Source of the DNA: RGIG4608 sp964413365
GTDB taxonomy: Bacteria > Bacillota > Clostridia > Oscillospirales > CAG-272
Direction: 5' to 3'
Length of the DNA stretch: 64,000 nt
Assembly (NCBI GenBank): GCA_964413365.1
Contig: CAYPRM010000004.1
Span: forward strand, 1 to 64,000
This document shows positions 1 to 8,343 of this stretch, piece by piece (the stretch's first letter is position 1; each line of letters starts with the position of its first letter). The notes beneath the pieces were generated by a model. The model saw only the letters and a list, made by a program, of their open reading frames with translations, made no database searches and was not told the DNA's origin. The translations under genes were made by a program, and so were the position numbers.

Positions 1-58
1 TTTCAAAACTGTTATAATGATATCGTGCCGTGTGCATAAAAATATTTTGGAGGATATT

Positions 59-1639
59 ATGTCAACTCAAGAAAAGCAAAAAAGCACCCGTAAGTTCGGC
101 ATACTTGACAAGATCTCGTATGCAGCGGGCGACTTCGGCTGCAACATGAGCTTTGCTCTCAAGGGCACAGTTCAGACCTTCTGGATCGTGTATATGTATA
201 TGGAGACGGGGCTCTTCGCGGCTCTCCTGCTCCTCGTACAGATATGGGATGCCATCAATGATCCCCTCGTCGGTATCATTATCGACAGAGATAGGGGAAA
301 TTACAAGAACGCCTTTTTCAGAAGGCTCGGCAAGTTCAAATCCTATATTTTCGTAGGCGCGTGCGGACTCCTTTTCGGCGGAGCTATCGTTTTCTTCCCC
401 CTTCCCGAGCCTATCAGAATAAGTCAGGAAATGGGTAGTGTTATCCTGAAATCTGCAGTATTCGTGCTCGCATACGTCATTTGGGACGCGTGCTACACGG
501 TCGCAAACGTTCCCTACGGCTCGATGCTCTCCCTCGTAACTGAGGATAAGGGCGAGCAGGCTCAGCTCTCCACATGGCGCTCCATCGGCTCGATGGTCGG
601 CGGTATGGTTCCCGGTATCATCCTTCCCATGCTTATCTGGCAGGACGTTACCTATGACGGCACGGGCATGGTTCCTGGCGTTGAGGGTACATTCCATAAC
701 AATCCCCTTAACAATACTCCCTATGTAAATGGCGACAACATCATCAACCCCGAGACGGGAAGCAAATTCCAGATACTTCTCGGTAACAGAGTATTTGTCG
801 CGGCTCTCATCATGGGCGTGCTTGGATTTATCGCATTTGTGTTCATGATCAAGTTCCTTAACATTCGTGTTGACGAGAACACCGTAAAGGCGAGCGATGA
901 AAATGATAAGGTAAATATCTTCAAGAGCTTCGGCGACTTCATGAAGAACAGACCTGCTATCGGTGTTACCGTTGCGGCTATGGGTATGTTCCTCGGTATG
1001 CAGGCGGCGTCCACGGCTAACCAGATCATGTTCGTTACCTACTTCGGTAAGGGCGAGATGAGCGGTGTGGTTCAGATAATCGGCTTCCTTCCGATGTTCC
1101 TCTTCATTCCGTTTATCAAGAAGCTTGTCAATAGATTCGGTAAGAAAGAGGTTACTGCTGTCGGTAGCATCGTTACACTCGTTGGAAGTGCGCTTATGTT
1201 CGTATTCCCCATGATCCCCGATAAGAATATCGCGCTCATCGCTTATATCGGTGCGCTCGTTATATTCGGTCTCGGCATGGGTGCTTCGACCTGCGTTTCT
1301 TGGGCAATGATCAGTGATTCCATCGACTACGGCGAGTGGAAGACGGGCAAGAAGGAATCGGGCACTATCTACTCGATCCACTCCTTCTTCCGTAAGCTCG
1401 CACAGGGCGTTGGCCCCAGCGCGGCTATACTTGTTATGGGATGGCTCGGATATAACTCCGACCTCGGCGTAACGGGACAGACTGCGGCGACCGCACACAA
1501 TATGTGCTGGGTAGTTGCAGGTCTCTACTGCGTGAGTGCAATAATGCAGTTCGTCGGTGTCGTTCTTATCTATAACATTGATAAGAAGACGCTTGAGAAG
1601 ATGAACGGTGAGCTTCTTGCAAGACACAACGCTGAATGA
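59..1639 (+). CDS. MFS sugar:cation symporter, GPH family
   Basis: This 526-residue polytopic membrane protein is a glycoside-pentoside-hexuronide (GPH) type major facilitator, expected to import a glycoside or sugar with Na+ or H+. Near the N-terminus it has the family pattern KISYAAGDFGCN followed by WDAINDPLVGIIIDR, the GPH loop motif, and about twelve hydrophobic segments follow. I place the start at the ATG at 59 because GGAGG lies seven bases upstream; an earlier in-frame ATG at 17 has no ribosome site. No catabolic gene is adjacent, so the substrate cannot be inferred. The gene ends at a strong hairpin shared with the convergent pseudouridine synthase gene. Confidence 0.9.
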   Translation: MSTQEKQKSTRKFGILDKISYAAGDFGCNMSFALKGTVQTFWIVYMYMETGLFAALLLLVQIWDAINDPLVGIIIDRDRGNYKNAFFRRLGKFKSYIFVGACGLLFGGAIVFFPLPEPIRISQEMGSVILKSAVFVLAYVIWDACYTVANVPYGSMLSLVTEDKGEQAQLSTWRSIGSMVGGMVPGIILPMLIWQDVTYDGTGMVPGVEGTFHNNPLNNTPYVNGDNIINPETGSKFQILLGNRVFVAALIMGVLGFIAFVFMIKFLNIRVDENTVKASDENDKVNIFKSFGDFMKNRPAIGVTVAAMGMFLGMQAASTANQIMFVTYFGKGEMSGVVQIIGFLPMFLFIPFIKKLVNRFGKKEVTAVGSIVTLVGSALMFVFPMIPDKNIALIAYIGALVIFGLGMGASTCVSWAMISDSIDYGEWKTGKKESGTIYSIHSFFRKLAQGVGPSAAILVMGWLGYNSDLGVTGQTAATAHNMCWVVAGLYCVSAIMQFVGVVLIYNIDKKTLEKMNGELLARHNAE

Positions 1640-1659
1640 TCTTAAATCTTAAATAAATA

Positions 1660-1697
1660 AAAACCAGAACCGCCCTCGGGCTGTTCTGGTTTTTTTT
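1660..1697. terminator. Bidirectional intrinsic terminator
   Basis: AAAACCAGAAC pairs with GTTCTGGTTTT around an inner GCCC/GGGC stem, and a run of T follows. It serves the symporter on the plus strand and lies at the 3' end of the convergent rluA-type gene. Confidence 0.9.
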
Positions 1698-2367
1698 ATT
1701 GTGTGAATTTCGTCCAAGGAAATGCGTCGCGCGGCGGCTCGCACTCGAATGAATATGTGCGTCCGCGGTAGGCAAATGAGAGGGAGACTGCCCAGAGGGC
1801 GATGCTCTCCGCCTTTATCCTGCTACCGTACTTGCCGTCGCCGATGATGGGCATACCGCGGCTTGCAAGCTGAACACGTATCTGATGAAATCTGCCCGTG
1901 TGGAGGCGGACGCGGAGCAGGGAAATGCCCGCACCGTCGTGCTCCGAGCGTTCAAGAAGCTCGTAATCAAGCAGGGCGGGCTGTGCGCCCCTGCGCTCCG
2001 TGCTGACGATGAACGCCTTTCTCTGCGTGCCGTCGCGGAGTATGAGATCCCTCATCTCGCCACGCTCGCACGCAGGCGCACCGCTGACTGCGGCAAGGTA
2101 GGTCTTTTCAAAATCCCCCCTCTCCGCAATTATGCGCGACAGCTCCGATGCGGCACGGCGCGTTCTTGCGAACACGATGAGACCTCCCGTAACACGGTCG
2201 AGCCTATGCACGGGGTACAGCTCGCCACTCTCGCCACGTGAGATCAGCTCCCGAGAGAGCAGGGTGAGCATATCCGCAGATCCCGACTGATCGGGTTGGG
2301 AGGGAACGCCCTGCGGCTTTACGCAGACGGCAATATCACGGTCGAGATGGAGTATTTTTATCTCCAC
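1696..2367 (-). CDS. RluA-family RNA pseudouridine synthase
   Basis: The 223-residue protein isomerises uridine to pseudouridine in rRNA or tRNA. It carries the RluA-class catalytic motif HRLDRVTGGL, with the nucleophilic aspartate at about residue 57, and the downstream RLHTGRFHQIRVQLA and GDGKYGS blocks. There is no N-terminal S4 domain, so it resembles the short RluA/RluC-like catalytic core. The start is a GTG at 2367, three bases after the hpt stop, which indicates one transcript hpt-rluA with probable translational coupling. The exact target uridine cannot be assigned from sequence. Confidence 0.9.
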   Translation of the reverse strand: MEIKILHLDRDIAVCVKPQGVPSQPDQSGSADMLTLLSRELISRGESGELYPVHRLDRVTGGLIVFARTRRAASELSRIIAERGDFEKTYLAAVSGAPACERGEMRDLILRDGTQRKAFIVSTERRGAQPALLDYELLERSEHDGAGISLLRVRLHTGRFHQIRVQLASRGMPIIGDGKYGSRIKAESIALWAVSLSFAYRGRTYSFECEPPRDAFPWTKFTQ

Positions 2368-2370
2368 GCT

Positions 2371-2913
2371 TCACTTACCCTCGTACACGGAGCGTGAGAG
2401 AACGTAGATCTGGCGCTCGTTTCTGTATATCTCATCATAATCAAGCCCGTAGCCCACGACGAACTCGTCGGGTATCTCGAAGCAGCAGTAGTCGGGCGTG
2501 AAGTCGACCTTGCGGCGTGAGGGCTTGTCGAGGAGCGTGCAGGTCTTGATCGACTTGGGCTGACGTGAGGATAAGAGCCTTGTGAGATACGATAGCGTAT
2601 TTCCGCTGTCAACTATGTCCTCGACGATAAGGACGTTCTTTCCGTTGATTGTTTTGTCGAGGTCCTTGAGCATCTTGACCTCACCCGAGCTTGTAGTGCC
2701 TGCGCCGTAGCTCGATATTGCCATGAAATCCATCGAGAGGGGCAGATCCACCTCACGTGTCAGGTCAGAGAAGAAATGTATCGAGCCCTTGAGTATGCAG
2801 ACAAAGAGCACCTCCTGCCCTGCGTAGTCCGCGGTGATCTGTGCGGCTACCTCCTTTATTCTTGCGGCTATCTCGTTCTCCGAGATAAGAACCCTTTCAA
2901 AATCCTTTTTCAT
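2371..2913 (-). CDS. hpt: Hypoxanthine phosphoribosyltransferase
   Basis: This 180-residue enzyme salvages hypoxanthine (and usually guanine) with PRPP to give IMP or GMP. The PRPP-binding loop VLIVEDIVDSGNTL lies at residues 94-107, preceded by the flexible-loop region with SSYGAGT and the LKGS motif near residue 41. The start at 2913 is chosen for a GGAGGAT site just upstream; the reading frame stays open further upstream but that part lies in and beyond the promoter. The gene heads a two-gene transcript with a pseudouridine synthase. Confidence 0.95.
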   Translation of the reverse strand: MKKDFERVLISENEIAARIKEVAAQITADYAGQEVLFVCILKGSIHFFSDLTREVDLPLSMDFMAISSYGAGTTSSGEVKMLKDLDKTINGKNVLIVEDIVDSGNTLSYLTRLLSSRQPKSIKTCTLLDKPSRRKVDFTPDYCCFEIPDEFVVGYGLDYDEIYRNERQIYVLSRSVYEGK

Positions 2914-2959
2914 AAGATCCTCCGAATATCCTCCGCTTGCACGGAAAAAATACGTATTT

Positions 2960-2988
2960 ATTGTACCATATATTTTTCGCATTTGCAA
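2960..2988 (-). promoter_or_regulatory. Promoter for hpt-rluA
   Basis: Reading the minus strand, TTGCAA (2983-2988) and TACAAT (2960-2965) are separated by 17 bp. This is a sigma-A type promoter about 45 bp before the hpt start. Confidence 0.7.
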
Positions 2989-3071
2989 GAGAAAATCGCA
3001 AAAAAGATGAATGTGCGAGCCGTACTGCAAAAATTTTCAATAAAACTTAACGATACAATTCGTCAATCCAC

Positions 3072-3100
3072 TTGACAAGTGCCCGTCGGCGTGTTAAAAT
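3072..3100 (+). promoter_or_regulatory. Promoter for rimO-pgsA
   Basis: TTGACA at 3072 and TAAAAT at 3095 are separated by 17 bp, about 60 bp before the rimO start, in an AT-rich intergenic stretch. Confidence 0.7.
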
Positions 3101-3160
3101 AAAATGAAGAAATTTGTGTTATTTTTGTTATTTTTATTTTAATTTTTGAAAGGATCACAA

Positions 3161-4486
3161 ATGAAAGTAGGATTTATATCCCTCGGATGTCCCAAAAATC
3201 AGCTTGATACGGAGGTAATGCTCCACGAGCTTCTCAGTGCAGGCTATGAGATCACTGCGGACGAGACCGAGGCGGATGTCGTTGTCATAAACACCTGCGG
3301 ATTTATAGAGTCCGCGAAAAAGGAAGCGATAGATAACATTCTTGACGTCGCGTGGCTCAAGGAGAACAGAGATCTGCGCGCTATCGTCGTAACGGGCTGT
3401 CTTGCGGAGCGTTACAGGGGCGAGATAATGAAGGAGATGCCCGAGGTCGATGCGGTGCTCGGCGTTGGAAGCATACATAATATCGTCGAGGCGGTGGGAG
3501 CCGTACTCGAGGGCAAGAAATATACGAGCTTTGAGGACAAGGATTGCGTGCGTCTTGGCGGCGACAGAGTTCTCACCACGCCCGAATACGCCGCGTACCT
3601 CAAGATCGCGGAGGGCTGTGATAACAGGTGCACGTATTGCGCCATTCCCTATATCCGCGGACGCTTCCGCTCAAGACCTATGGAGGATATCATAAGGGAG
3701 GCAAAGGAGCTTGAGGGGCTTGGAGTCAAGGAGCTTACGCTTGTTGCACAGGATACCACACGCTACGGTCAGGATATATACGGGAGGTACAGCCTTGCGG
3801 AGCTTCTTCACAGGCTTACGGAGGAGACGAATATCCCGTGGCTCAGGATACTCTACTGCTACCCCGACAAGATCACCGATGAGCTGATCGAGGAGATGAA
3901 GAGCAACGATAGAGTTCTCAAATATATCGATCTTCCGATGCAGCATATTTCCGACGGTGTGCTCAAGAGAATGAACCGCCACGGCGGTGCAGAGCTTATC
4001 AGAAGCGTCGTTGCAAGGCTCAGGGAGGAGATCCCCAACGTCGTTATCAGAACGACCTTTATCGTTGGATTCCCGGGGGAGACGGACGAGGACTTTGCCG
4101 AGCTATGCGACTTTGTGAATGAGCAGAGGTTTGAGCACGTGGGCGTGTTTACATACTCGCGCGAGGAGGGGACTCCCGCTTACAGAATGGAACAGGTCGA
4201 TGAGCAGGTGAAGCTCGACCGCTACGATATAATAATGCGTGATCAGCTCGGTATAAATGAAGAAAATAACGAGAAAAAGCTCGGTACGACCGTCCGTGTC
4301 CTCTGCGAGGGCTACGATGCTGTCGGCGAGGTCTACTACGGACGAAGTGCCGCAGATGCTCCCGATGTCGACGGTAAGATATATTTTGTGGGCGAGCGCG
4401 GTATCGTGCCGGGAAGCTTTGTTGACGTTAAGATCGAAAAGGTCGTTGAATATGACCTCTGCGGTACTGCCGTAAGAGTGTATTGA
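3161..4486 (+). CDS. rimO: Ribosomal protein S12 methylthiotransferase
   Basis: The 441-residue radical-SAM enzyme adds a methylthio group to an aspartate of ribosomal protein S12. The N-terminal UPF0004 domain supplies three cluster-binding cysteines (C10, C46 and C80). The radical-SAM motif CDNRCTYC gives C153, C157 and C160, and the last 70 residues form a TRAM-like RNA/protein-binding domain. The opening SLGCPKNQLDTE favours RimO over the tRNA enzyme MiaB. The start at 3161 follows a GAAAGGA site. It is followed after about 20 bp by pgsA, a pairing often seen in Clostridia and Bacilli. Confidence 0.95.
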   Translation: MKVGFISLGCPKNQLDTEVMLHELLSAGYEITADETEADVVVINTCGFIESAKKEAIDNILDVAWLKENRDLRAIVVTGCLAERYRGEIMKEMPEVDAVLGVGSIHNIVEAVGAVLEGKKYTSFEDKDCVRLGGDRVLTTPEYAAYLKIAEGCDNRCTYCAIPYIRGRFRSRPMEDIIREAKELEGLGVKELTLVAQDTTRYGQDIYGRYSLAELLHRLTEETNIPWLRILYCYPDKITDELIEEMKSNDRVLKYIDLPMQHISDGVLKRMNRHGGAELIRSVVARLREEIPNVVIRTTFIVGFPGETDEDFAELCDFVNEQRFEHVGVFTYSREEGTPAYRMEQVDEQVKLDRYDIIMRDQLGINEENNEKKLGTTVRVLCEGYDAVGEVYYGRSAADAPDVDGKIYFVGERGIVPGSFVDVKIEKVVEYDLCGTAVRVY

Positions 4487-4507
4487 TAGAAAGGATGATG
4501 GATCTCA

Positions 4508-5095
4508 ATGAATCTGCCAAATAAGCTCACGGTGATAAGACTTTGCATGGTTCCCGTGATCATAGTAGTGCTTTTGCTCCCCGTAAATACGGTAACAAAT
4601 ATAGTGGGCGCGCTGATATTCCTTGCCACCGCGATAACCGATATGCTCGACGGCAGGATCGCACGCTCGAGAGGGCTTGTAACGGATTTCGGTAAGTTCC
4701 TCGATCCCCTTGCGGATAAATTTATGGTGCTCGCCGCAATGATGTGCATTATGTACCGCTCACATAGTGATGAGCTGATATTCACGATGTTCTCGGCGCT
4801 CGTTATTATAACGGTGTTCAGGGAGCTGTCCGTAACGTCGATCCGTCTTATCGCCGCGAAGAACGCGAATATCGTTGTTGCCGCGAACATGCTCGGAAAG
4901 ATAAAGACCGTTTCGCAGATCGTTTGCGTCATGTCGGCATTGCTTGAGCCCGTCCTTGCGAGGATCGGATTTCTCGGCTTCCTTGGCTATTACCCCATTA
5001 CCTGCGCCGCCGCTGCCGTAACTCTCGTTATGACCGTCTGGTCGGGTGTCGTCTATATCAAGACCTATTGGAAATATCTTGATCCGAAGATGTGA
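4508..5095 (+). CDS. pgsA: CDP-diacylglycerol-glycerol-3-phosphate 3-phosphatidyltransferase
   Basis: This 195-residue integral membrane enzyme makes phosphatidylglycerol phosphate, the committed step to phosphatidylglycerol and cardiolipin. The CDP-alcohol phosphotransferase signature D-G-x2-A-R-x8-G-x3-D-x3-D is complete: D48, G49, A52, R53, G62, D66 and D70. Hydrophobic segments flank it on both sides. It is co-transcribed with rimO and ends at an intrinsic terminator. Confidence 0.95.
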   Translation: MNLPNKLTVIRLCMVPVIIVVLLLPVNTVTNIVGALIFLATAITDMLDGRIARSRGLVTDFGKFLDPLADKFMVLAAMMCIMYRSHSDELIFTMFSALVIITVFRELSVTSIRLIAAKNANIVVAANMLGKIKTVSQIVCVMSALLEPVLARIGFLGFLGYYPITCAAAAVTLVMTVWSGVVYIKTYWKYLDPKM

Positions 5096-5142
5096 AGCTC
5101 AAAGTGGAAATTGTAAAATAATTGCGAATATATTTCAAAATA

Positions 5143-5173
5143 CCAAAAAAAAGAGCCTCGGCTCTTTTTTTGG
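5143..5173 (+). terminator. Terminator of rimO-pgsA
   Basis: CCAAAAAAAAGAGCC pairs with GGCTCTTTTTTTGG across a short loop, with the T-rich arm serving as the U-tract. Confidence 0.85.
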
Positions 5174-5273
5174 TGGCGTTGGTCTGTTTTCGGGAGGAGG
5201 AAGCCTTGCGATCGAATTTGATCCATTGCAAAGCAACATCATTAGCCGAAGGCGGCATATATGCTTGTCCCTC

Positions 5274-5310
5274 AAAAAAACGAAATCCCCACGCTGTGGC
5301 GTAGGGATTT
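5274..5310 (-). terminator. Terminator of trpS
   Basis: AAATCCC and GGGATTT enclose an inner ACGC/GCGT stem. On the minus strand a run of seven T follows, directly downstream of trpS. Confidence 0.85.
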
Positions 5311-5341
5311 TATTTTATACAGCTATACAGCCATATCGGCA

Positions 5342-6340
5342 TCAGATCTGGACGAAGCCGAGCTTTCTTCTGACCTTTGAGAGAGTTTTGCGTGCGTAGT
5401 AGGAGGCTTCATCTGCGCCGCGTTTCATCTGCGCCTCGAGGAACGCCTTATCGGCGATGATCTCCGCGTATTTCTGCTGAACGGGGGCGAGGGCATCCGC
5501 GCACGCTTCGCCGACGGCAAGCTTGAATTCGCCATAGCCGCGGCCGTCGAACTCACGCTCGATCTCCTCAATAGTCTTACCAGTGAAGCAGGAATATATA
5601 TTCATTAGGTTATTTATACCGTCCTTACCCTCGGCAAAGCGCACGCAGGTATCGCTATCGGTAACGGCACGCTTGAATTTGCGGATTATGGTATCTTTAT
5701 CATCGAGGATATAGACGACGGCATTGACGTTTTCGTCCGATTTACTCATTTTCTTCGTGGGATCGGCGAGGGAATTGATCTTCGCACCGTTCTTGGGGAG
5801 CAGTGGCTCGGGAATGGTGAAGGTATCGGGGTAGATCTGATTGAACCTTGTTGCGATATCCCTCGTAAGCTCGAGGTGCTGCTTCTGGTCGATTCCGACG
5901 GGCACGACGTCCGTCTGATAGAGCAGAATATCCGCCGCCATGAGCGAGGGGTAGGTAAAGAGTCCTGCGTTGACGTTATCGGCGTGGCGCGCGCTCTTAT
6001 CCTTGAACTGCGTCATACGCGAGAGCTCGCCGAACATGGTGAAGCAGTTGAGTATCCATGCGAGGTCGGTGTGCGCGGGGACGTGGCTCTGAACGTAGAG
6101 CGTATTTTTTTCGGGATCGAGTCCGCACGCCATATAAAGAGCGAGCGTTTCATACGTTCTGCGCCTGAGCTCCGCAGGCACCTGACGGACGGTTATCGCG
6201 TGATTGTCGACCACGCAGTAAAAGCATTTATAATTCTCGCTATAGCTCGAAAAATTCGAGATCGCGCCGAGATAATTTCCTATTGTGAGGTTGCCCGTGG
6301 GCTGGACGCCCGAGAAGCAGACCTTTTCGCCGTTTATCAT
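5342..6340 (-). CDS. trpS: Tryptophanyl-tRNA synthetase
   Basis: The 332-residue class I synthetase charges tRNA-Trp. It has the class I signature as TIGN at residues 19-22 and the second as KMSKSDEN near residue 195, with the compact length of bacterial TrpS. The start at 6340 follows GGAGGA. The untranslated leader is only about 40 nt, so there is no room for a T-box, unlike many clostridial trpS genes. It is a monocistronic gene divergent from the gene at 6504. Confidence 0.97.
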   Translation of the reverse strand: MINGEKVCFSGVQPTGNLTIGNYLGAISNFSSYSENYKCFYCVVDNHAITVRQVPAELRRRTYETLALYMACGLDPEKNTLYVQSHVPAHTDLAWILNCFTMFGELSRMTQFKDKSARHADNVNAGLFTYPSLMAADILLYQTDVVPVGIDQKQHLELTRDIATRFNQIYPDTFTIPEPLLPKNGAKINSLADPTKKMSKSDENVNAVVYILDDKDTIIRKFKRAVTDSDTCVRFAEGKDGINNLMNIYSCFTGKTIEEIEREFDGRGYGEFKLAVGEACADALAPVQQKYAEIIADKAFLEAQMKRGADEASYYARKTLSKVRRKLGFVQI

Positions 6341-6383
6341 AAAAGTCCTCCGCTGAAGATTAAAAAAATCAATAATTTAATAT

Positions 6384-6412
6384 ATTATAGCACAGCGCGC
6401 GATTTTTTTCAA
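6384..6412 (-). promoter_or_regulatory. Promoter for trpS
   Basis: On the minus strand TTGAAA (6407-6412) and TATAAT (6384-6389) are separated by 17 bp. It is arranged back to back with the promoter of the divergent gene. Confidence 0.75.
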
Positions 6413-6420
6413 GTATTATA

Positions 6421-6449
6421 TTGAAAAATCGAGCGAAATGTGATAAAAT
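6421..6449 (+). promoter_or_regulatory. Promoter for the gene at 6504 and pgeF
   Basis: TTGAAA at 6421 and TAAAAT at 6444 are separated by 17 bp, placing the transcript start about 48 bp before the ATG at 6504. Confidence 0.65.
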
Positions 6450-6503
6450 TTACTTAATATACCCGTGTCTGCCAACGGCACGCTGCTCTTAAGGAGGAAA
6501 ATT

Positions 6504-7148
6504 ATGATAAAAATCGAACGCGGATGCGTTATGAATATGGAAAACGCGATCAGGGGCGCGAGAAACCCCATGAACAGCTGGGCGAGAAGCGACAGCTTTA
6601 CGGACGCGGAGGGGAATTTCGTGCTTGGCGCGAACGACCTCGATCTTGCCTGCCGACTTGCGCACGCAGGCTCGGATCACAGAAAATTCCTGCGTCAGAT
6701 AATCGTGAGCGTTGACATCACGGCGCCCCTCTATTGGTGGAAGGAATTTGACACGTACAAGGTCGGAACGGTTGCAAATTCCTGCTCCACCATGCACAAG
6801 ATCCACTCCAAGCCCTTTGAGCGCTCGGATTTTTCCTGCGACAAGATGGACGGCGGTGCGCTTGCGGTACTCGATTCCGTGATAGCATACATGGAGGGCG
6901 AGCGTCTTGCCTTCTGTGAGGACAAGAAAAACAAGCAGGCGTGGTTCAACATCATTCAAACTCTGCCCTCGTCGTACAATCAGATGAGGACGGTAACGCT
7001 CAATTACGAAAATTTGATAAACATATATTACGCGCGCAGGTTTCACAAGCTTGACGAGTGGCATGTGCTCTGCGACTGGATAATGACTCTGCCGTACGCG
7101 CAGCAGCTCATCGCGGTAAAGGGCACGGAGAGCGACACGAATGCTTGA
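6504..7148 (+). CDS. Conserved protein of unknown function
   Basis: I do not assign a function to this 214-residue soluble protein. It contains a striking conserved-looking block, ITAPLYWWKEFDTYKVG followed by NSCSTMHK (about residues 73-101), and later LPSSYNQMRTVTLNYEN. From memory, similar blocks occur in phage and firmicute proteins distantly compared with flavin-dependent thymidylate synthase, but the ThyX RHR-x-S signature is not visible here, so that link is only a suggestion. The start at 6504 follows AAGGAGGA. Its end overlaps the pgeF start by 8 bp, so the two are translationally coupled. Confidence 0.75.
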   Translation: MIKIERGCVMNMENAIRGARNPMNSWARSDSFTDAEGNFVLGANDLDLACRLAHAGSDHRKFLRQIIVSVDITAPLYWWKEFDTYKVGTVANSCSTMHKIHSKPFERSDFSCDKMDGGALAVLDSVIAYMEGERLAFCEDKKNKQAWFNIIQTLPSSYNQMRTVTLNYENLINIYYARRFHKLDEWHVLCDWIMTLPYAQQLIAVKGTESDTNA

Positions 7149-7947
7149 GAGGCGTGAGCGCGGCGGTGTAGTCTACTTTGCGAGCAGTCTGATACGCTCG
7201 CGCCACGGGTTTTCAACTCGTATCGGCGGTGTCAGCAACCTTCCGCACACCGCGAGCCTCAACCTCGCCGCAGGACACGGCGACAGCGAGGAAACGGTAG
7301 CGAAAAATCTCAGCCTGCTCTCGGACGCCCTCGGTGTGGCGGCGAGCAGGATCATCAGCGTGCCGCAGGTACATTCGGCGGACGTTCGGATCGTCTTGGA
7401 GGACGATGCGGGCTTAGGCACATCGCGCCCGTCGGCGTTCTCCTGCGACGGCTATGCTACGGCGTGCGACGGACTGCCCATTGCCGTAAAGACTGCGGAC
7501 TGCGTGCCGATACTCCTTGAGGCGAGGGACGGACGTGGGAATGTCATCGCCGTCGCCGCCGTTCACGCAGGCTGGCGCGGAACTGCCGAGAGGATCGCCG
7601 AGCGGGCTGTCCGAGAGCTGGTCGCATTTGGTGCGGAGAGGGAAGGGATCTATGCAGCAATCGGGCCCGCGATAGATGTATGTTGCTATGAAGTAAGAGA
7701 GGATTTTGCTAATACTATCCGTGAAAAACTTGGATTATTCTACGAAAATAACTACATTTTAAAAAGGGAGAACAGGCTTTTTGCGGACATTAAGGGAATG
7801 AATGAGTCCATTCTCCGTGAGTCGGGAGTGCCTGCGGGGAATATCGACACCTGCACGCTCTGCACCTGCTGTAATGAAGGGCTTTTCTACTCGCATAGGC
7901 GTCAGAGGGGTATTCGAGGTTCTATGATGAGCGTGATCTGTAAATGA
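7141..7947 (+). CDS. pgeF: PgeF/YfiH-type multicopper-fold purine nucleoside phosphorylase (DUF152)
   Basis: The 268-residue protein belongs to the YfiH/PgeF (DUF152, Laccase) family. Members have been described as polyphenol oxidases, as purine nucleoside phosphorylase/adenosine deaminases, and as peptidoglycan editing factors. The metal-site residues are in place: H78 in QVHS, C121 in TADCVP and H142 in VHAGWRG. The C-terminus contains a CTLCTCC cluster typical of the family. It overlaps the preceding gene by 8 bp. A rather AT-rich patch (about 7680-7800) lies inside the gene but the frame is intact. Confidence 0.9.
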   Translation: MLERRERGGVVYFASSLIRSRHGFSTRIGGVSNLPHTASLNLAAGHGDSEETVAKNLSLLSDALGVAASRIISVPQVHSADVRIVLEDDAGLGTSRPSAFSCDGYATACDGLPIAVKTADCVPILLEARDGRGNVIAVAAVHAGWRGTAERIAERAVRELVAFGAEREGIYAAIGPAIDVCCYEVREDFANTIREKLGLFYENNYILKRENRLFADIKGMNESILRESGVPAGNIDTCTLCTCCNEGLFYSHRRQRGIRGSMMSVICK

Positions 7948-8092
7948 ATTTGTGAAAATATTGTTGTACTATTCTAATAAATAAATATTGAAAACGCCTT
8001 GTAAAGTGGTAAACTAATTGTATAATACTATTATTTTTCACAGGCTTCACGATCCGTCAAAAATAATTTTTTAAAGAAAATTAAAAAAACAC

Positions 8093-8121
8093 TTGATTTT
8101 TGAGATTTCTTGTGATATAAT
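8093..8121 (+). promoter_or_regulatory. Promoter for tRNA-Thr
   Basis: TTGATT at 8093 and TATAAT at 8116 are separated by 17 bp and end 19 bp before the tRNA. A second match (TTGTAA 7999, TATAAT 8021, 16-bp spacer) lies upstream. Confidence 0.75.
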
Positions 8122-8140
8122 ATCAAAGTCAAGTGAAAAC

Positions 8141-8216
8141 GCTGCTATGGCTCAGTCGGTAGAGCACGTCATTGGTAATGACGAGGTCATCAGTTCGATT
8201 CTGATTAGCAGCTCCA
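8141..8216 (+). tRNA. tRNA-Thr (anticodon GGT)
   Basis: The sequence folds as a complete cloverleaf. The acceptor stem is GCTGCTA/TAGCAGC, the D arm contains GGCTCAGTCGGTAGAGC, and the anticodon stem CGTCA/TGACG carries loop TTGGTAA with anticodon GGT. The T arm is GTTCGATTC and the encoded 3' end is CCA. It is transcribed alone. Confidence 0.97.
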
Positions 8217-8218
8217 TC

Positions 8219-8248
8219 AAAAATCCGCACATTCTGTGCGGATTTTTT
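8219..8248 (+). terminator. Terminator of tRNA-Thr
   Basis: AAAAATCCGCACA pairs with TGTGCGGATTTTT around a TTC loop, with a T run. It begins three bases after the tRNA CCA. Confidence 0.9.
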
Positions 8249-8267
8249 GGTTTTTGTTGAATATGAT

Positions 8268-8301
8268 AAGCCCACCTCAAGTTGAAGCTTGTGGTGGGCT
8301 T
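8268..8301 (-). terminator. Hairpin downstream of murE, possible terminator
   Basis: AAGCCCACC/GGTGGGCTT enclose an inner CAAG/CTTG stem. There is no clear T run on the minus strand, so termination of murE here is only likely from position. Confidence 0.4.
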
Positions 8302-8343
8302 GGTTATTTATGAATTTTGGGGAGTGCGCTGAGGGAGTGGTAT

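Noticed and set aside
62..1627. A 521-codon open frame on the minus strand, antisense to the symporter gene
   Set aside because: Its translation is rich in His, Arg and Cys without membrane pattern or any family motif, while the plus frame is a clear GPH transporter. It is a codon-bias shadow, as are the long antisense frames opposite ispH-S1, pgk and feoB.
6341..6420. T-box leader for trpS
   Set aside because: The promoter leaves only about 40 nt of leader, and no AGGGTGGNACCGCG-like box is present.
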